Origin: Neodiprion pinetum
Lineage: Eukaryota; Arthropoda; Insecta; Hymenoptera; Diprionidae
Reading direction: 5' to 3'
DNA: 64,000 bases
NCBI RefSeq assembly: GCF_021155775.2
Contig: NC_060233.1
Coordinates: 23,911,456 to 23,975,455 of the forward strand
The notes beneath the pieces were generated by a model. It saw only the letters and a list, made by a program, of their open reading frames with translations. It ran no database searches and was not told the origin of the DNA. The position numbers and the translations under genes are program-made. The first letter of the stretch is position 1, and every line of letters starts with the position of its first letter. Positions 13,068-23,400 of the stretch are shown here, piece by piece.

Positions 13068-13889
13068 TAATTCACATACATATATTATCGTTTATTTGCT
13101 TCGGATAGTATACAATACATACAAAAGGAGTTGTCACGCAGCACATTATACGGTTAATGTAAAAAGGATGGAACAACATATTGAATAACTTGACATAACA
13201 TAATTTAAATAACGTAACATATAATGTCGGTATTTGTTTGAAAAAAACATGCTATTTACCTCCCCCCCCCCCCCTCCACCTCCTTTCATTCTGTCCTGCG
13301 AACTTCTTCATTGATTTCCTCAGCACTCACTTCGCTAGCGTATTGCGAGATTCGAGTGCCTTTAGCACTGCGGATGATTTCATTCATCACCGCAGTACAA
13401 TGACAGCTTCTTCTATTCCTCTGATACCTTGCTGGACGCGCTCACAATTAGTGAAGCTTTCAGGCACTTTTCATCTGAGACTTGTGGTGTCGATGATATC
13501 TGGTCGAGGAGCCCAATGTGATTCTCTGCAGGCAATTCTAACTCTGATTCTGCTCTTACCTAAGGGAGCACATCTACCTGGGGATGTTGAAAGTTTCAAT
13601 TCCTTAAGAGTATTGAATTCGTTTTTGTTTTTATTCGTTAATGCCATTTATTGGAGAAAACAACGTTGAACTTTTTGTTTACGATTTCATAAGTTAATAA
13701 GAAATGTGTTACCCTTGTCATTGCTGGAATACAATTCTAGACTTTTCACACCGAAAATAAAGCACCTTTGTAGAAACTCTAATTGTATATAACTATCTAT
13801 TACAAGGACAGATAGCTATCATGAGATGCACAGTAACGTATAGCAGTAACATTATTGCTCTTGTCACTGAAAATTAGTATTGAGTATTT
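13068..13889. other. intergenic with a poly-C tract
   Basis: Includes a C-homopolymer at ~13261-13274. The plus-strand frame at 13238-13669 starts in this tract and has no recognisable domain, so I do not call it a gene. Confidence 0.4.
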
Positions 13890-14640
13890 ATTTACCAGCA
13901 ATAAATTACAGATGTACTTGCCAGAAAAACAAATGTAAGAAACCTACAGGAGGTTATAAGACCTCTGTGCAGGACTGGTGTTCGAACGATAAATAGAAAA
14001 TCCTAAAACAACTAACTAAAAGATGAACAAAAAATTATTATAAATTAACTAATTAAAATACTTTAGTACTAACAAGTAGGCTAATCCAAGATTAACCATA
14101 TTTGTATTTCATTGTAGTTTTCACATGATATGCAGGTTAACATGGCACTGAATTAATTGTGCCATACACATTACCTACTATCCAATGCTGTATCTTAGTG
14201 TTCAAAGTTATAGTATTTAAACACAATATTTTTTAATCATTTGGTAATCCATTAAATAAGCTGATAGCTACCACATAACTTCTTTTATTATTAAACGTTT
14301 TAAGTCTTACAATAATTATCTCACTATTTTCAACAATATGAACACTAATGTATATAACAACACCATCCGCCTTATTAATACTGCTCCAATTATAATACAC
14401 GTGTAGTCTTGTAGCGAACAAATGGTATGATGTTCAAGTTTCCAAGTTTCAGTGCATCCTATAACGCGAGGTATATTCATCAGATTCTAAATGAAAACTT
14501 TAAGCTTATTAATATTAGTATTCAAACTTCTACCGTTGACATAAGGTATAACTTCATTCCTAAGATTATTAAATTTATTCAGAATTTCAATATTATTAAA
14601 ATCTTTTTCATGTGATCATTATACTGTGCAATTTCTCTGC
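13890..14640 (-). pseudogene. non-LTR retrotransposon (LINE) fragment: endonuclease piece plus 3' tail
   Basis: On the minus strand, frames near 14400-14470 contain a CTETWK-like motif, and 14233-14421 contains NKADGVVIYI. Both are typical of the endonuclease/exonuclease/phosphatase domain of jockey/R1-like LINEs, which nicks target DNA. After the stop near 14233 the sequence passes to an AT-rich region ending in aatttattgctggtaaataaat, typical of LINE 3' tails. The reverse transcriptase is absent, so this is an internally deleted dead copy. Boundaries are approximate. Confidence 0.5.
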
Positions 14641-15948
14641 TAACTCACAATTTTGCTCCATTATAATTTTCAGTAACAAAAAAAAAAGTAATGTGTAAAT
14701 ACAGAAAAATATGTATAGATTTAAAAATAGATCTCAACTTGTATAGCAGACGACTGGATTCTGACTAACGTCGTATAACAGAAATATTGATGTCCTCTCT
14801 CTGACCTTCTCCGACAAAAACTTGTGCACTCTTTTGCAGGTATGAACTGTTACGAAACGCGCTACTCAGTGTGTTCAATCGGTAATAGCTTCCTATTAAA
14901 ATGCGAAGCATTATTTTCGCAGACAATTATAAATAGTACACATCACAAATGGAACTGCAGTTTGGTTCACGTTGGAAAAAGCTAGGTTTGCGATGCATCA
15001 TGAATACCCACGCCACGTTGCACCGAAGTGCGCACCGACCGGATAAAACCAAAGTGTAGATGTTGCCTCTCGGCTACCTCTCACTGTGTCCCCCTTCTCC
15101 CCCACTCCACACCATCCACTAGTGTTCGTTCGCGTCCTCTTCTACCCTGCCGTCCCACCCCTGATCCTCCATCTTTCTCTGTGCAACCGCATGATCATAC
15201 CATTCCACCGTGATGGCCCGCTGCTCAGCGAAGCTCGCAGTTGCCTCCTACAGACCATATGAAATACAACCGACCACTAATATCATCGGCGAACGCGTTC
15301 TTCAACAGCGTGCGTGCCTTCGAGTACCTCTCATATCGTCACCTATGAATGTGTTATAAACTTATACTCCTGCGGGACGTAGGTATTTGTGCCTTGGTAA
15401 CGTCACACGAAAACGCACAATTTGTCTGGCACGAGAATGTTTCCACTTCTATGAATTCTTTCACCCGTGTCAAACAATCCGTCCCACAGTTCTCCTGGCA
15501 GTACTTGCAAATAATAATTTCAAATGAATGTGCAGCCTGAAAATATCTAACCACACAGATACTTCACTCCGCAGGGATGAATGAAACCTGAAAGTTTTTA
15601 TAATGCATATTTGTTGTGACTTTTTTCAAATACAATTTTATTCGACCTGGAAAATTGTATCATCGCACAAACAGAAAAGTATTCTGGCATTCTCCAACAT
15701 GTATGGGTTTTTATGTATTGCTGAATTTCGGGGGTACATAATTTGACCGATTTGAATGAAATTAGGGGAGACATGAAGTGTTTCATAGAAATGATCCACG
15801 AAACTTCTCAAGATTTAATCACCACCGATGACAAAATGGAGAGCGTTTTTTTGTCTCAATATTTGCTAATTATTACGCATATGGGCAATTCCACTTCATT
15901 TTCAAATCGATCGAAACTTTTTTTGCACAACGTATACGTAAAAAGAGA
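14641..15948. other. intergenic with a GC-rich island
   Basis: 15000-15260 is clearly GC-richer than its surroundings and lies just downstream of a TATA/initiator pair (14928-14965), so it could be a 5' untranslated exon. I find no conserved protein in it. The remainder has short frames without recognisable domains. Confidence 0.4.
14928..14965 (+). promoter_or_regulatory. candidate TATA + initiator core promoter
   Basis: TATAAATA begins at 14928, and an initiator-like GCAGTT has its A at 14959, 31 bases downstream, the normal TATA-to-start spacing. The downstream 300 bp are GC-rich. No gene can be attached to it from sequence alone. Confidence 0.3.
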
Positions 15949-16640
15949 TGTTACGGGGTAGAGGGGAGAATATCTCCCCTATTGACCAGCGGCTGTCAAT
16001 ACGTCTGTACTTATACCGACCCGAGATGTTGTTTCGGATACCTTTGGGTCTGATCTCGTTGCTGCTCTTGAGTCAGGAAACGGAGAAAGGGGTGAGAATT
16101 GATGTAAGGAATTTGTGAATGGTTTATTGAAATAGTCAGGAAATCAAATGTGTAATTGAACGAAGTGGATTGTTTGAATTATAGAATTAGAGTTGAATTT
16201 GTGTTATTTGAAGGATGAAATGGAATTTAACTTGTTGAAAATAGATTAAAAGTATTCTTGATGAGAGCTGGACTAGACGTGTATTCGATGGAAATTGGCA
16301 TAGTAGTGACTTTGTAAAAAAAATATGAGCACAGGAAAGATGCGAGAATCTCAAACAATGGGAAATACAATTATCGGAGTAAGGGCGATAACGAATGGCG
16401 TGAGGCTGGATGGAAGTAGGACAGAATCAAGGTAGATACTTGATTTTGTTAAATCATCTTTTTATTCCAAATTCATCCTCCTTAAGCCTGATAACAATGT
16501 TCACACCGACTAATTCCGACTTGAAGGGCAAGCATTGTAAGATGCTCACAAACCCCATAATCGTAATCCTGCGGTCAGAGGACAGTTAGATTGTCAAACT
16601 GTCCACTCGATTCGATCATCTACAAAACTAATCAACATTA
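15949..16640. other. unassigned; possible LTR relic starting TGTTACGGGG
   Basis: At 15949 the sequence tgttacggggtagagggg resembles the start of the family-1 LTR (TGTTACGTGGGGGTGAGG), but later similarity is not evident and no matching end is found before the foldback at 16641. Weak call; the stretch may be unrelated. Confidence 0.2.
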
Positions 16641-17284
16641 GGATTTAAAGATTTTCAGAGGGCATTTTCAGCTACTATCCACAATAATAATCTTAGATTT
16701 CTGACCCCACCTCACTCGTGGTTAGTTACTTTGCTCTAAACAATTTTAAACAACTTATTGTAAGTGTAGTTATAGCTCATATGTAAAGGCACTACTGTAT
16801 TCTATACCGATTGTGTGGAGTACGTATATAAGGGTGATTCTGCGTACAGATTCCGATACCGAACTTTTACCGACATTTTGAACTGCTTCACAGCTCACAC
16901 ACAAGCCTTATTTCAGATGGATTTTATCACCACACTCGTCAACTTTATCGATGATACCGATGAACTTTATGTATAACCTATAAAGTTGACTAGTGTGGGG
17001 ATAACCTCCACCCGAAAAAAGGGTTTGTCTCTGAGATGTGAAGCGGCCAAAAATGTCGGTAAAATGTCGGTATTGGATACTGTAGAATCGCCCTTATATA
17101 CGTACTCCACACAATCGGTATAGAATACAATAGTGGCTATACATATGAGCTTTCACTACACTTATAATTAGTTGTTCAAAATTGTTTAGAGAAAAGTAAA
17201 TAACCACGAGTGAGGTGGGGTCAGAAATCTAAGATTATTATTGTGGATAGTAGCTGAAAATGCCCTCTGAAAATCTTTCAATCC
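16641..17284. mobile_element. near-perfect foldback (long palindrome) element
   Basis: The left half beginning aaagattttcagagggcatt is mirrored by the right half ending aatgccctctgaaaatcttt, and pairing continues inward: the ccccacctcactcgtgg / ccacgagtgaggtgggg pair, then the actccacacaatcggtatag blocks. Only a short centre is unpaired. No transposase is encoded. It lies directly beside the MITE half at 17300-17439. If transcribed it would fold into a hairpin hundreds of base pairs long. Confidence 0.8.
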
Positions 17285-17299
17285 AATCTTTTTTTCAAT

Positions 17300-17439
17300 T
17301 CTATCTTTCAATCAACCAATCCAACAAGTCATTGTTCCAAGGTTAGATTCGACGGTCATGGGTTATGTTATGTTTATTCAGACTGAGTTTGTTTCGCGCT
17401 CGGCCGACTATGGCGCTGTAGGTTTCTTTACATTGCCAA
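17300..17439. mobile_element. first part of a palindromic MITE split by the gypsy array
   Basis: Matches the right half of the intact copy at 56118-56457: catgggttat, then gtttcgcgctcggcc and actatggcgctgta. The match stops at the gypsy insertion point (CCAA, 17436-17439) and resumes at 39149 just beyond the array, so this MITE was the landing site. Confidence 0.75.
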
Positions 17440-19065
17440 TGTTACGTGGGGGTGAGGGTGTACTGAGCGGTGGTAGTTAATGATTAACTGAATAATCAAG
17501 CTCCCACGTAACGACAGTGAATAATTATTAAAACTAAGAGAAGACCTACCTTTCGATAAGCCTGTAATTTGTAGGATCGTGTTGCTATAGTCCTGTACAG
17601 GTCTGTGAGGTTTGTTTGAATTGTTGAGGCAATTTTATAATAAAGAAAGTGGGAAGAAGGTCGTTCAAAATAAATGTTTAATATGATTCAACTGGTAAAA
17701 GATGAAGTATATTCTGTTTCTGTATATGAGCCGAAAATAACAATTTATAAAGTGTTCAAGTTCATACAAATCGTGTGTTATAATATTCTAAAGGATATTA
17801 TTATTTGGTACCAGGAACATCTACTCTGAACGATGGTTAACTAGTTGGTCGTGATTATTGGATTGTATCTCTCTTTTTAGATTATCTTGAATCAAATATA
17901 TATATATAATGGTTAAGTCTTATTCGTTAATTCTTGGAAACAATAAGTACGATTTAATTGGGGGTAGTGAAGCTAGCCACCAATTCTAGACTTGATTTTG
18001 AATGAAAATTACTGAAGTAGATTTTGATTATAAAGGTGAAACAAGAATTCGTTTAATTTCGAAGATTAACACTCGGATTGACTTAGCTTTAGGTGAATCG
18101 GTCGACGAGATTGAGAGCCGTCGGATCGTGTCGGTCTGCGTCGGTAGAATGCTGGACCAGGAGCCTCACCTCAAGTTTGGAAGAGTTGATCAATCGAACG
18201 GTGTTGAACGTCGGTCACTTAGTCTTTTAGATTTGGAATTATATTTAAGATTACCTGATTCGATTAAATCAGGGCCGAACTCAATTTAATTATGGAAAAT
18301 GGAATATCATAAAAATGTCTATTCACAGAAGAGATGAGATTTAGTAAAGAACAGAAAAGATGGAAATGTAGAAGAAAGTGAGTCTCTTGCAGCTAACAGA
18401 ATAACTGAATGCTCGAATTTGACGAATTAGCGCGAGACTTTAGGCCGGTCACAACTAAGATCTTCCGAACGCTACTATTGCTCGAGAGGGCTAATCCGGG
18501 TTTACGTCCACGCACTTCGCGACTTGACAGACGTAAGACATGGCTGCTTGGGCCAGAGGGTATTAATAGGAAAAAAATCTGCAGTTGCAACAAGTTGCAA
18601 CAGTAATTAGCCAATTAAGTGCGGGGGCGACCTCCCGGTGTCCAAATCTACACGGTCAGCGTTAGTTCGCGTCATTCGATGGTATTCCGACGATTCTCAA
18701 TCTCGTCGCTTATACGTACAAGATGTTAACAGAAGGTATCTTAAGATAATTCTCACGCATTCATCCACACATCTTAACAAAGAATCTATTTTAATTTGAG
18801 GGTTCCAAAGGTAGTGGTTTATCCTAATTATTGATGATAATTTTGACTTAAAAAGAGAGATATTCCCGGGCTGAGCGCCGCTGTTACTAGGTCAGTAATT
18901 TTATAGCGCGATTCCTGGTGTCAGCAAATAAGATACAATGTCAGCGGATGCCGAGGACTGTACGTGACCTTATTAGAATATGAGATTGTTATGTAATAAT
19001 TAAAGAAATGAAATGAAATGGAATTTTGAAAAAGGTACGCCAAGGCAGTACGTCGGGGCGTAACA
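17440..19065 (-). repeat. gypsy family 1 LTR, 3' LTR of unit 1
   Basis: 1626 bp with TG...CA ends, starting TGTTACG and ending CGTAACA on the plus strand. A 10-bp inverted repeat (gttacgtggg at 17441 and cccacgtaac at 17503) forms a subterminal hairpin near the plus-strand left end, which is the 3' end in element sense. It differs from the other two LTRs at about one base (17573). The plus-strand 95-codon frame inside (18002-18289) is not kept in the old copy at 59128-63190 and is not called a gene. Confidence 0.92.
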
Positions 19066-19080
19066 TCCCTCCCCACTTAG
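19066..19080 (-). other. polypurine tract, unit 1
   Basis: On the minus strand the 15 bases directly before the 3' LTR read ctaagtggggagggA, a purine-rich run in the place where the RNA primer for plus-strand DNA synthesis is cut. Confidence 0.75.
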
Positions 19081-19713
19081 AAACCATCAACGTCCCCGTT
19101 GATGAATAATTAAAGGCTAGTAGGTATACAGAAATTGAGAGTCATCAAAATGATAATGTATGTGTGTGTCTGTGTGTGTGTGTGTGACAATAATAATGAT
19201 GAATAAGGTATTATATAGATATTAAAACAAATTTCAGGTCGGCGGGAGAATAACTCTCTGTGATCAGTGAACTGGTCAGCCGGCCTTCACATTAAGGACA
19301 ACTATAACTCAGGTTAACGTAAGGGAGTAATATCATGATTAGAGGTGGAATATCTTAGAACATTGTGACAATCGTTGCTACCGCAATTTAGGATGTAAGG
19401 TCGGCGGGAGAATAACTCTCTATGATCAGTGAGACTGGTCAGCCGAGTTCTTCATAGCGAAAATGACTTATGCGAAACGTTGGTGGAACGGCTAGTATGT
19501 TCTGCGTTGGTTGACATTTGGCTTTGGCGCTGCTGTACATCAGGTGTACCGTGTCCTCTGATTGGTGAGCGAGGTCTGGATGCTCGGCTAGTTGGAGAGC
19601 CTTACGCCTTGGTAGTGGCCGGATTCCGTGCATTCAGATCTTTGTGGTGGGCCCAGTATTATGTGACCCACTGACAGTCGTAATCGTATGTGTACCCTCG
19701 TAGCGGATACTCA
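19081..19713. repeat. unit 1 3' non-coding region with a paired 47-bp repeat
   Basis: Lies between the env remnant and the polypurine tract. Two direct copies of a ~47 bp sequence starting ggtcggcgggagaataactc occur at 19237-19282 and 19399-19445, and a (TG)n microsatellite lies at ~19157-19190. The short frames here show no recognisable domain. The same arrangement is present in unit 2 (29122-29754). Confidence 0.6.
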
Positions 19714-19921
19714 TTAATAGGTTGACGAACAGGAATCCTGGCAGTACTTTGAAGTGCTGCCTTGTTTTGGCATCTGGGTTCCTTTGGAGTAGTGCATTCT
19801 GGACCCAAACAGCTCATCGACTGCATTCAGCCACTCGAACTCGCCTTTTCTCCTGTTAGGTTTTGTAAAAGTTTTCACCAAATTGCCATTTGCCTTAAAT
19901 AATTGCCGAAGTTCCAATGGT

Positions 19922-19967
<46 letters not shown>

Positions 19968-20332
19968 CCTAATATACTGTAGCATTTTTAACGTTAATTT
20001 GGAATGAAAGGAATTTGAAAGAAAGGAAAGGTTTCAAGGTTAACATCACACTGAGTTGATCCATTCAGAAGCTTCTGAACGAACTCTAAGGGCAGATCAA
20101 GTTCATTGCTGAACTTCCCTCTTAGGTGTTAGACTTCAAACTTAGAGCTAGTTACAGTTGAATATCCCTCGTTGCGGTTGGTCACGCCCCATCCGTTAGC
20201 GTTAAGCTTAAAATTACTTAGAAATATCCCAGGATTGTTGGTAAATGATGTGATCATGTAGTCTTCCAAGTTCGTTTCCCTCAATATCCAAAATCCGATA
20301 ATTAATAAGGTAAATTCCCCTAATGAATCCAT
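19714..20332 (-). pseudogene. env remnant, unit 1
   Basis: Downstream of pol, where insect errantiviruses carry env, are two short minus-strand frames. 20129-20332 (67 codons from ATG) opens with a hydrophobic leader-like stretch and contains TNNPGIFL followed by a Trp, like the N-terminal block of baculovirus-F-like Env. 19714-19917 contains a basic RRKG site followed by LNAVDELFG, resembling the furin site and fusion-peptide start of that family. The middle and C-terminal parts, including a membrane anchor, are absent and a 44-base poly-A (sense strand; 19924-19967) separates the pieces. It cannot encode a working envelope. The assignment rests on short motifs. Confidence 0.5.
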
Positions 20333-20424
20333 GGTATTCTTCCTCCTTATTTCCTCGAAAATGAATGTTCATTACTCCCCATCTCTTATTTGTAGTCGCA
20401 TTAATCAGTCTACAATGCGTTCCA

Positions 20425-23400
20425 TCAGTAAGCCAATTCGAGTTTGTCTACATGTTTAACGAATCTTTCACCGTTGTTACCTTCTAATACTACATTATTG
20501 TTTTCCAAGACTTTAACAATTCTATATGGACCTTGGTATCGCTTGCTAAATTTTCCTTTTCTAGCTTCTATTTGTACGCGTACCATGTCTCCTGCTTTGC
20601 CTTTGAATGGATGTGCTGTCCGATCGTAATACATTTTCGACCTTTCCTTCGCCTGCACTAAGTTGGTCGCAGCCAGGGCCTGCATTTCGTTTAATCTGAT
20701 CATTAGGTCTTCAAGATACGAGTTGTACGTTAAATGGTTTTCATCAGTATCAAACGAAGTTGGACAGCGCGCTATTCTTCCGAAAACTAGCTCATACGGT
20801 GTAAAGTTTGTGGCTTCATGAACCGCCGTATTGTATGAAAACATAGCAAATTGAACTAGTTCATCCCAATCGTCGAACTCATCAATATAATGTTTAATGT
20901 ACTCTGTTAAAACAATATGACTACGTTCTAATGCGCCATTTGATTGTGGTCGATAACTGGAAGTGGTAATATGTTTAATTTTGAACAGTTTAGCTAATTC
21001 TTGTAATAGTTTATTTACGAAACTTGTTCCTCGATCTGTTAGAATGGTTTTAGGCGATCCAAAATGCAAAATCAGGTGTTTTACCATTGCGTGAGCCACA
21101 GTCTCAGCTCTTATATCGGGAATAGGCACAGCGATACAAAATTTTGTCAGATTATCCTGCATAGTTAAGATATGCTTATTGCCACTAGGGGTCTGCGGAA
21201 GTGGACCTACTGTGTCTAGCGAAATTTTCTCAAACGGCTCAGATGGAGTGTCCGTTATTAACATTGGCTCTCTAGTCTTTACGCGAACTAGCTTTTGTTC
21301 TTGACAGCTTTCGCATCTCCGAATGAAATTACTGATATCCTCTCTCATTCGTGGCCAATAAAATCTTTCGCGGATTCTTCGATATGTTTTGGTCACGCCT
21401 TTGTGTCCTCCCATCAGTCCACTATGCATTTCCGAAATTATGCCCAGTCGTATTTCTGATGGTGGTATCTCGGTTATACCTGAACAGATTGTAATGTCTA
21501 TATCTTCGTTTTCAAAAATATCTATTAATAAATTTGAGATGTCTATTGACAGTTCGTCAGTCATATCCCCTAATTTTGAAATTCTGAATGTTTTTATTTT
21601 CAAATCTAATAGAGTCGTTTTCAAGTTTCCTAAAGCTACCTTGACGTTATGTAATTCAATTTTGTCAAAATGTTTTCTTTTAACTACGAGGCTAAATATG
21701 CTATATTTTCCCGTTTTTGTAATAATGACTTGGCCTAATTTTGGTTTTGCACCACGGTGATCGTCTGCATTTATTAATTCCAAATCGTTTAATAGCCTGC
21801 TGACTGGTGTAGAAAATTCTGAATCTATTGATATGAAATGTACATAGTTGTCTTTTCTGTATGTCAAATTTTCACGACTGAATGAGATATTATTCCCTGA
21901 GTGGTAACCTGTTTTTGGAAATTTTAATGGCGACACTGTTTCTAAATCTGGTGGTATACTTTCCGTGATTTCAATTCGCGTTGGTAAATCTCGGAAGTCT
22001 AGTTGCGGCTGTAAACGCCTTGGCGTTTTACTGACCTTGCTTTTCACTGAAATGTCCCCCGTCTCGTTCAACTCAGGTATCATATTCAAAGGATACGGGG
22101 TTGAGAGTGCTATTGGTCTGGGTGCGACTATAGGTGTTGGTAATGCCGATTTCTGCAAAGGTCGACTAACTACTGACTCATTCAAATTAGTTTGATTGGT
22201 GTTAGTCTGTCCAGCCTCGCTATTGTTTCCTTGATTTCTATTAACTTTTTCTAAAAATTTTTCAATTTTATTATTTAGTTCATCGTCATCCGTCTCATCA
22301 TTTTCGTCGAGTACCTCACGAATGGTTTCGTCTAATTCTTCACCCTCTGATATATGGCCTGGTAACCCTACTTCATCTGCATCCGAGTGATTGGAGTTGT
22401 CTAGAAGACTCCTTTCGTGCAAGGTCTTGTCAAAGAGTTCAAATGAATCTTGCAACTCCTTCGGATTCAGATTACTTCTTTCGCGCAAAGATTTATTAAA
22501 GAGGTCAAATGATTTCCTCAATTCTTTAGGATCTATAGATAATTTAGCTTTACGACTCGCTTCTGTTTGCAAAAATACATCATCATCCGAATCGCTATCT
22601 CTATCACGCGGTGATTTTAATTTTACTGTTATATTTTCAGGCTCAGAATCAGATTCAACGTCGTCGTCGTCAATCTGAACGTCTGTTTGTTCAGGTTGTT
22701 GTGTTCCCTGGGATGTAGTAGGTTGTTCAAGACCTAAATTCGGTAATATACTTCTTTGCCTCCGGTAGGCCGGCGGTTCGGAAGATTCATCGTCGGATGA
22801 GTCCTCAGAAACAGCTTGCCTACTTCCTGCTGTTGTCCTAGCTCTCGATCGAGTTCTTGTTGAGATCGCGTTCTCATCAGGCTCTATGGTAGTCTTTGTT
22901 TTTGGACAGAATGTTTCGTCAGCTGATTTTTTCCTTGGGACCGAGTCTGATTTGGCTAATGGTCGCTTTATTTTTGGAGCAGGTAATTTTGAAATTTTCG
23001 AATCGATGGGTAATATCTTCCATTGGTTCGGTTTAGTCCTGACCTTCAAATTTGACCCAGGGTTCATAATAGCAAATATCGTCTGGAGTTTTTGATTCTC
23101 TATTAATTTTAAATTTGTACAAGCAAAAATTTTGATTCCCGTTCCTCCAAAAATGAATCGTAACATGGTTCTTACTTTGTTCCATGCTAGTTTATCTAGA
23201 CCGCATCCCATTCTAGGTATTCTAACCGTTTTAACAGAGTCATCTTCTAAAATTTTCCGAAAATTGATCAGACTGAGGTACATGTCTTCGTATTCTGGTT
23301 TGTCCCAAAAGTTTAATTTTGTCATAATGTAGTAAATTTTCTGATCTGGCAGTTCTAATTTAGCTACTGAATGCATATCGGCTTGACTGCGAAGGTGTTC

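Noticed and set aside
13238..13669. 143-codon frame starting in a poly-C tract
   Set aside because: Begins with a proline run from the homopolymer and shows no recognisable family or splice signals.
18002..18289. 95-codon plus-strand frame repeated in all three LTRs
   Set aside because: It is antisense to the element, repeated only because the LTRs are identical, and is broken by stops in the old LTR at 61060-61170.
19157..19190. TG repeat as a regulatory element
   Set aside because: Ordinary microsatellite duplicated with the unit; no further evidence.
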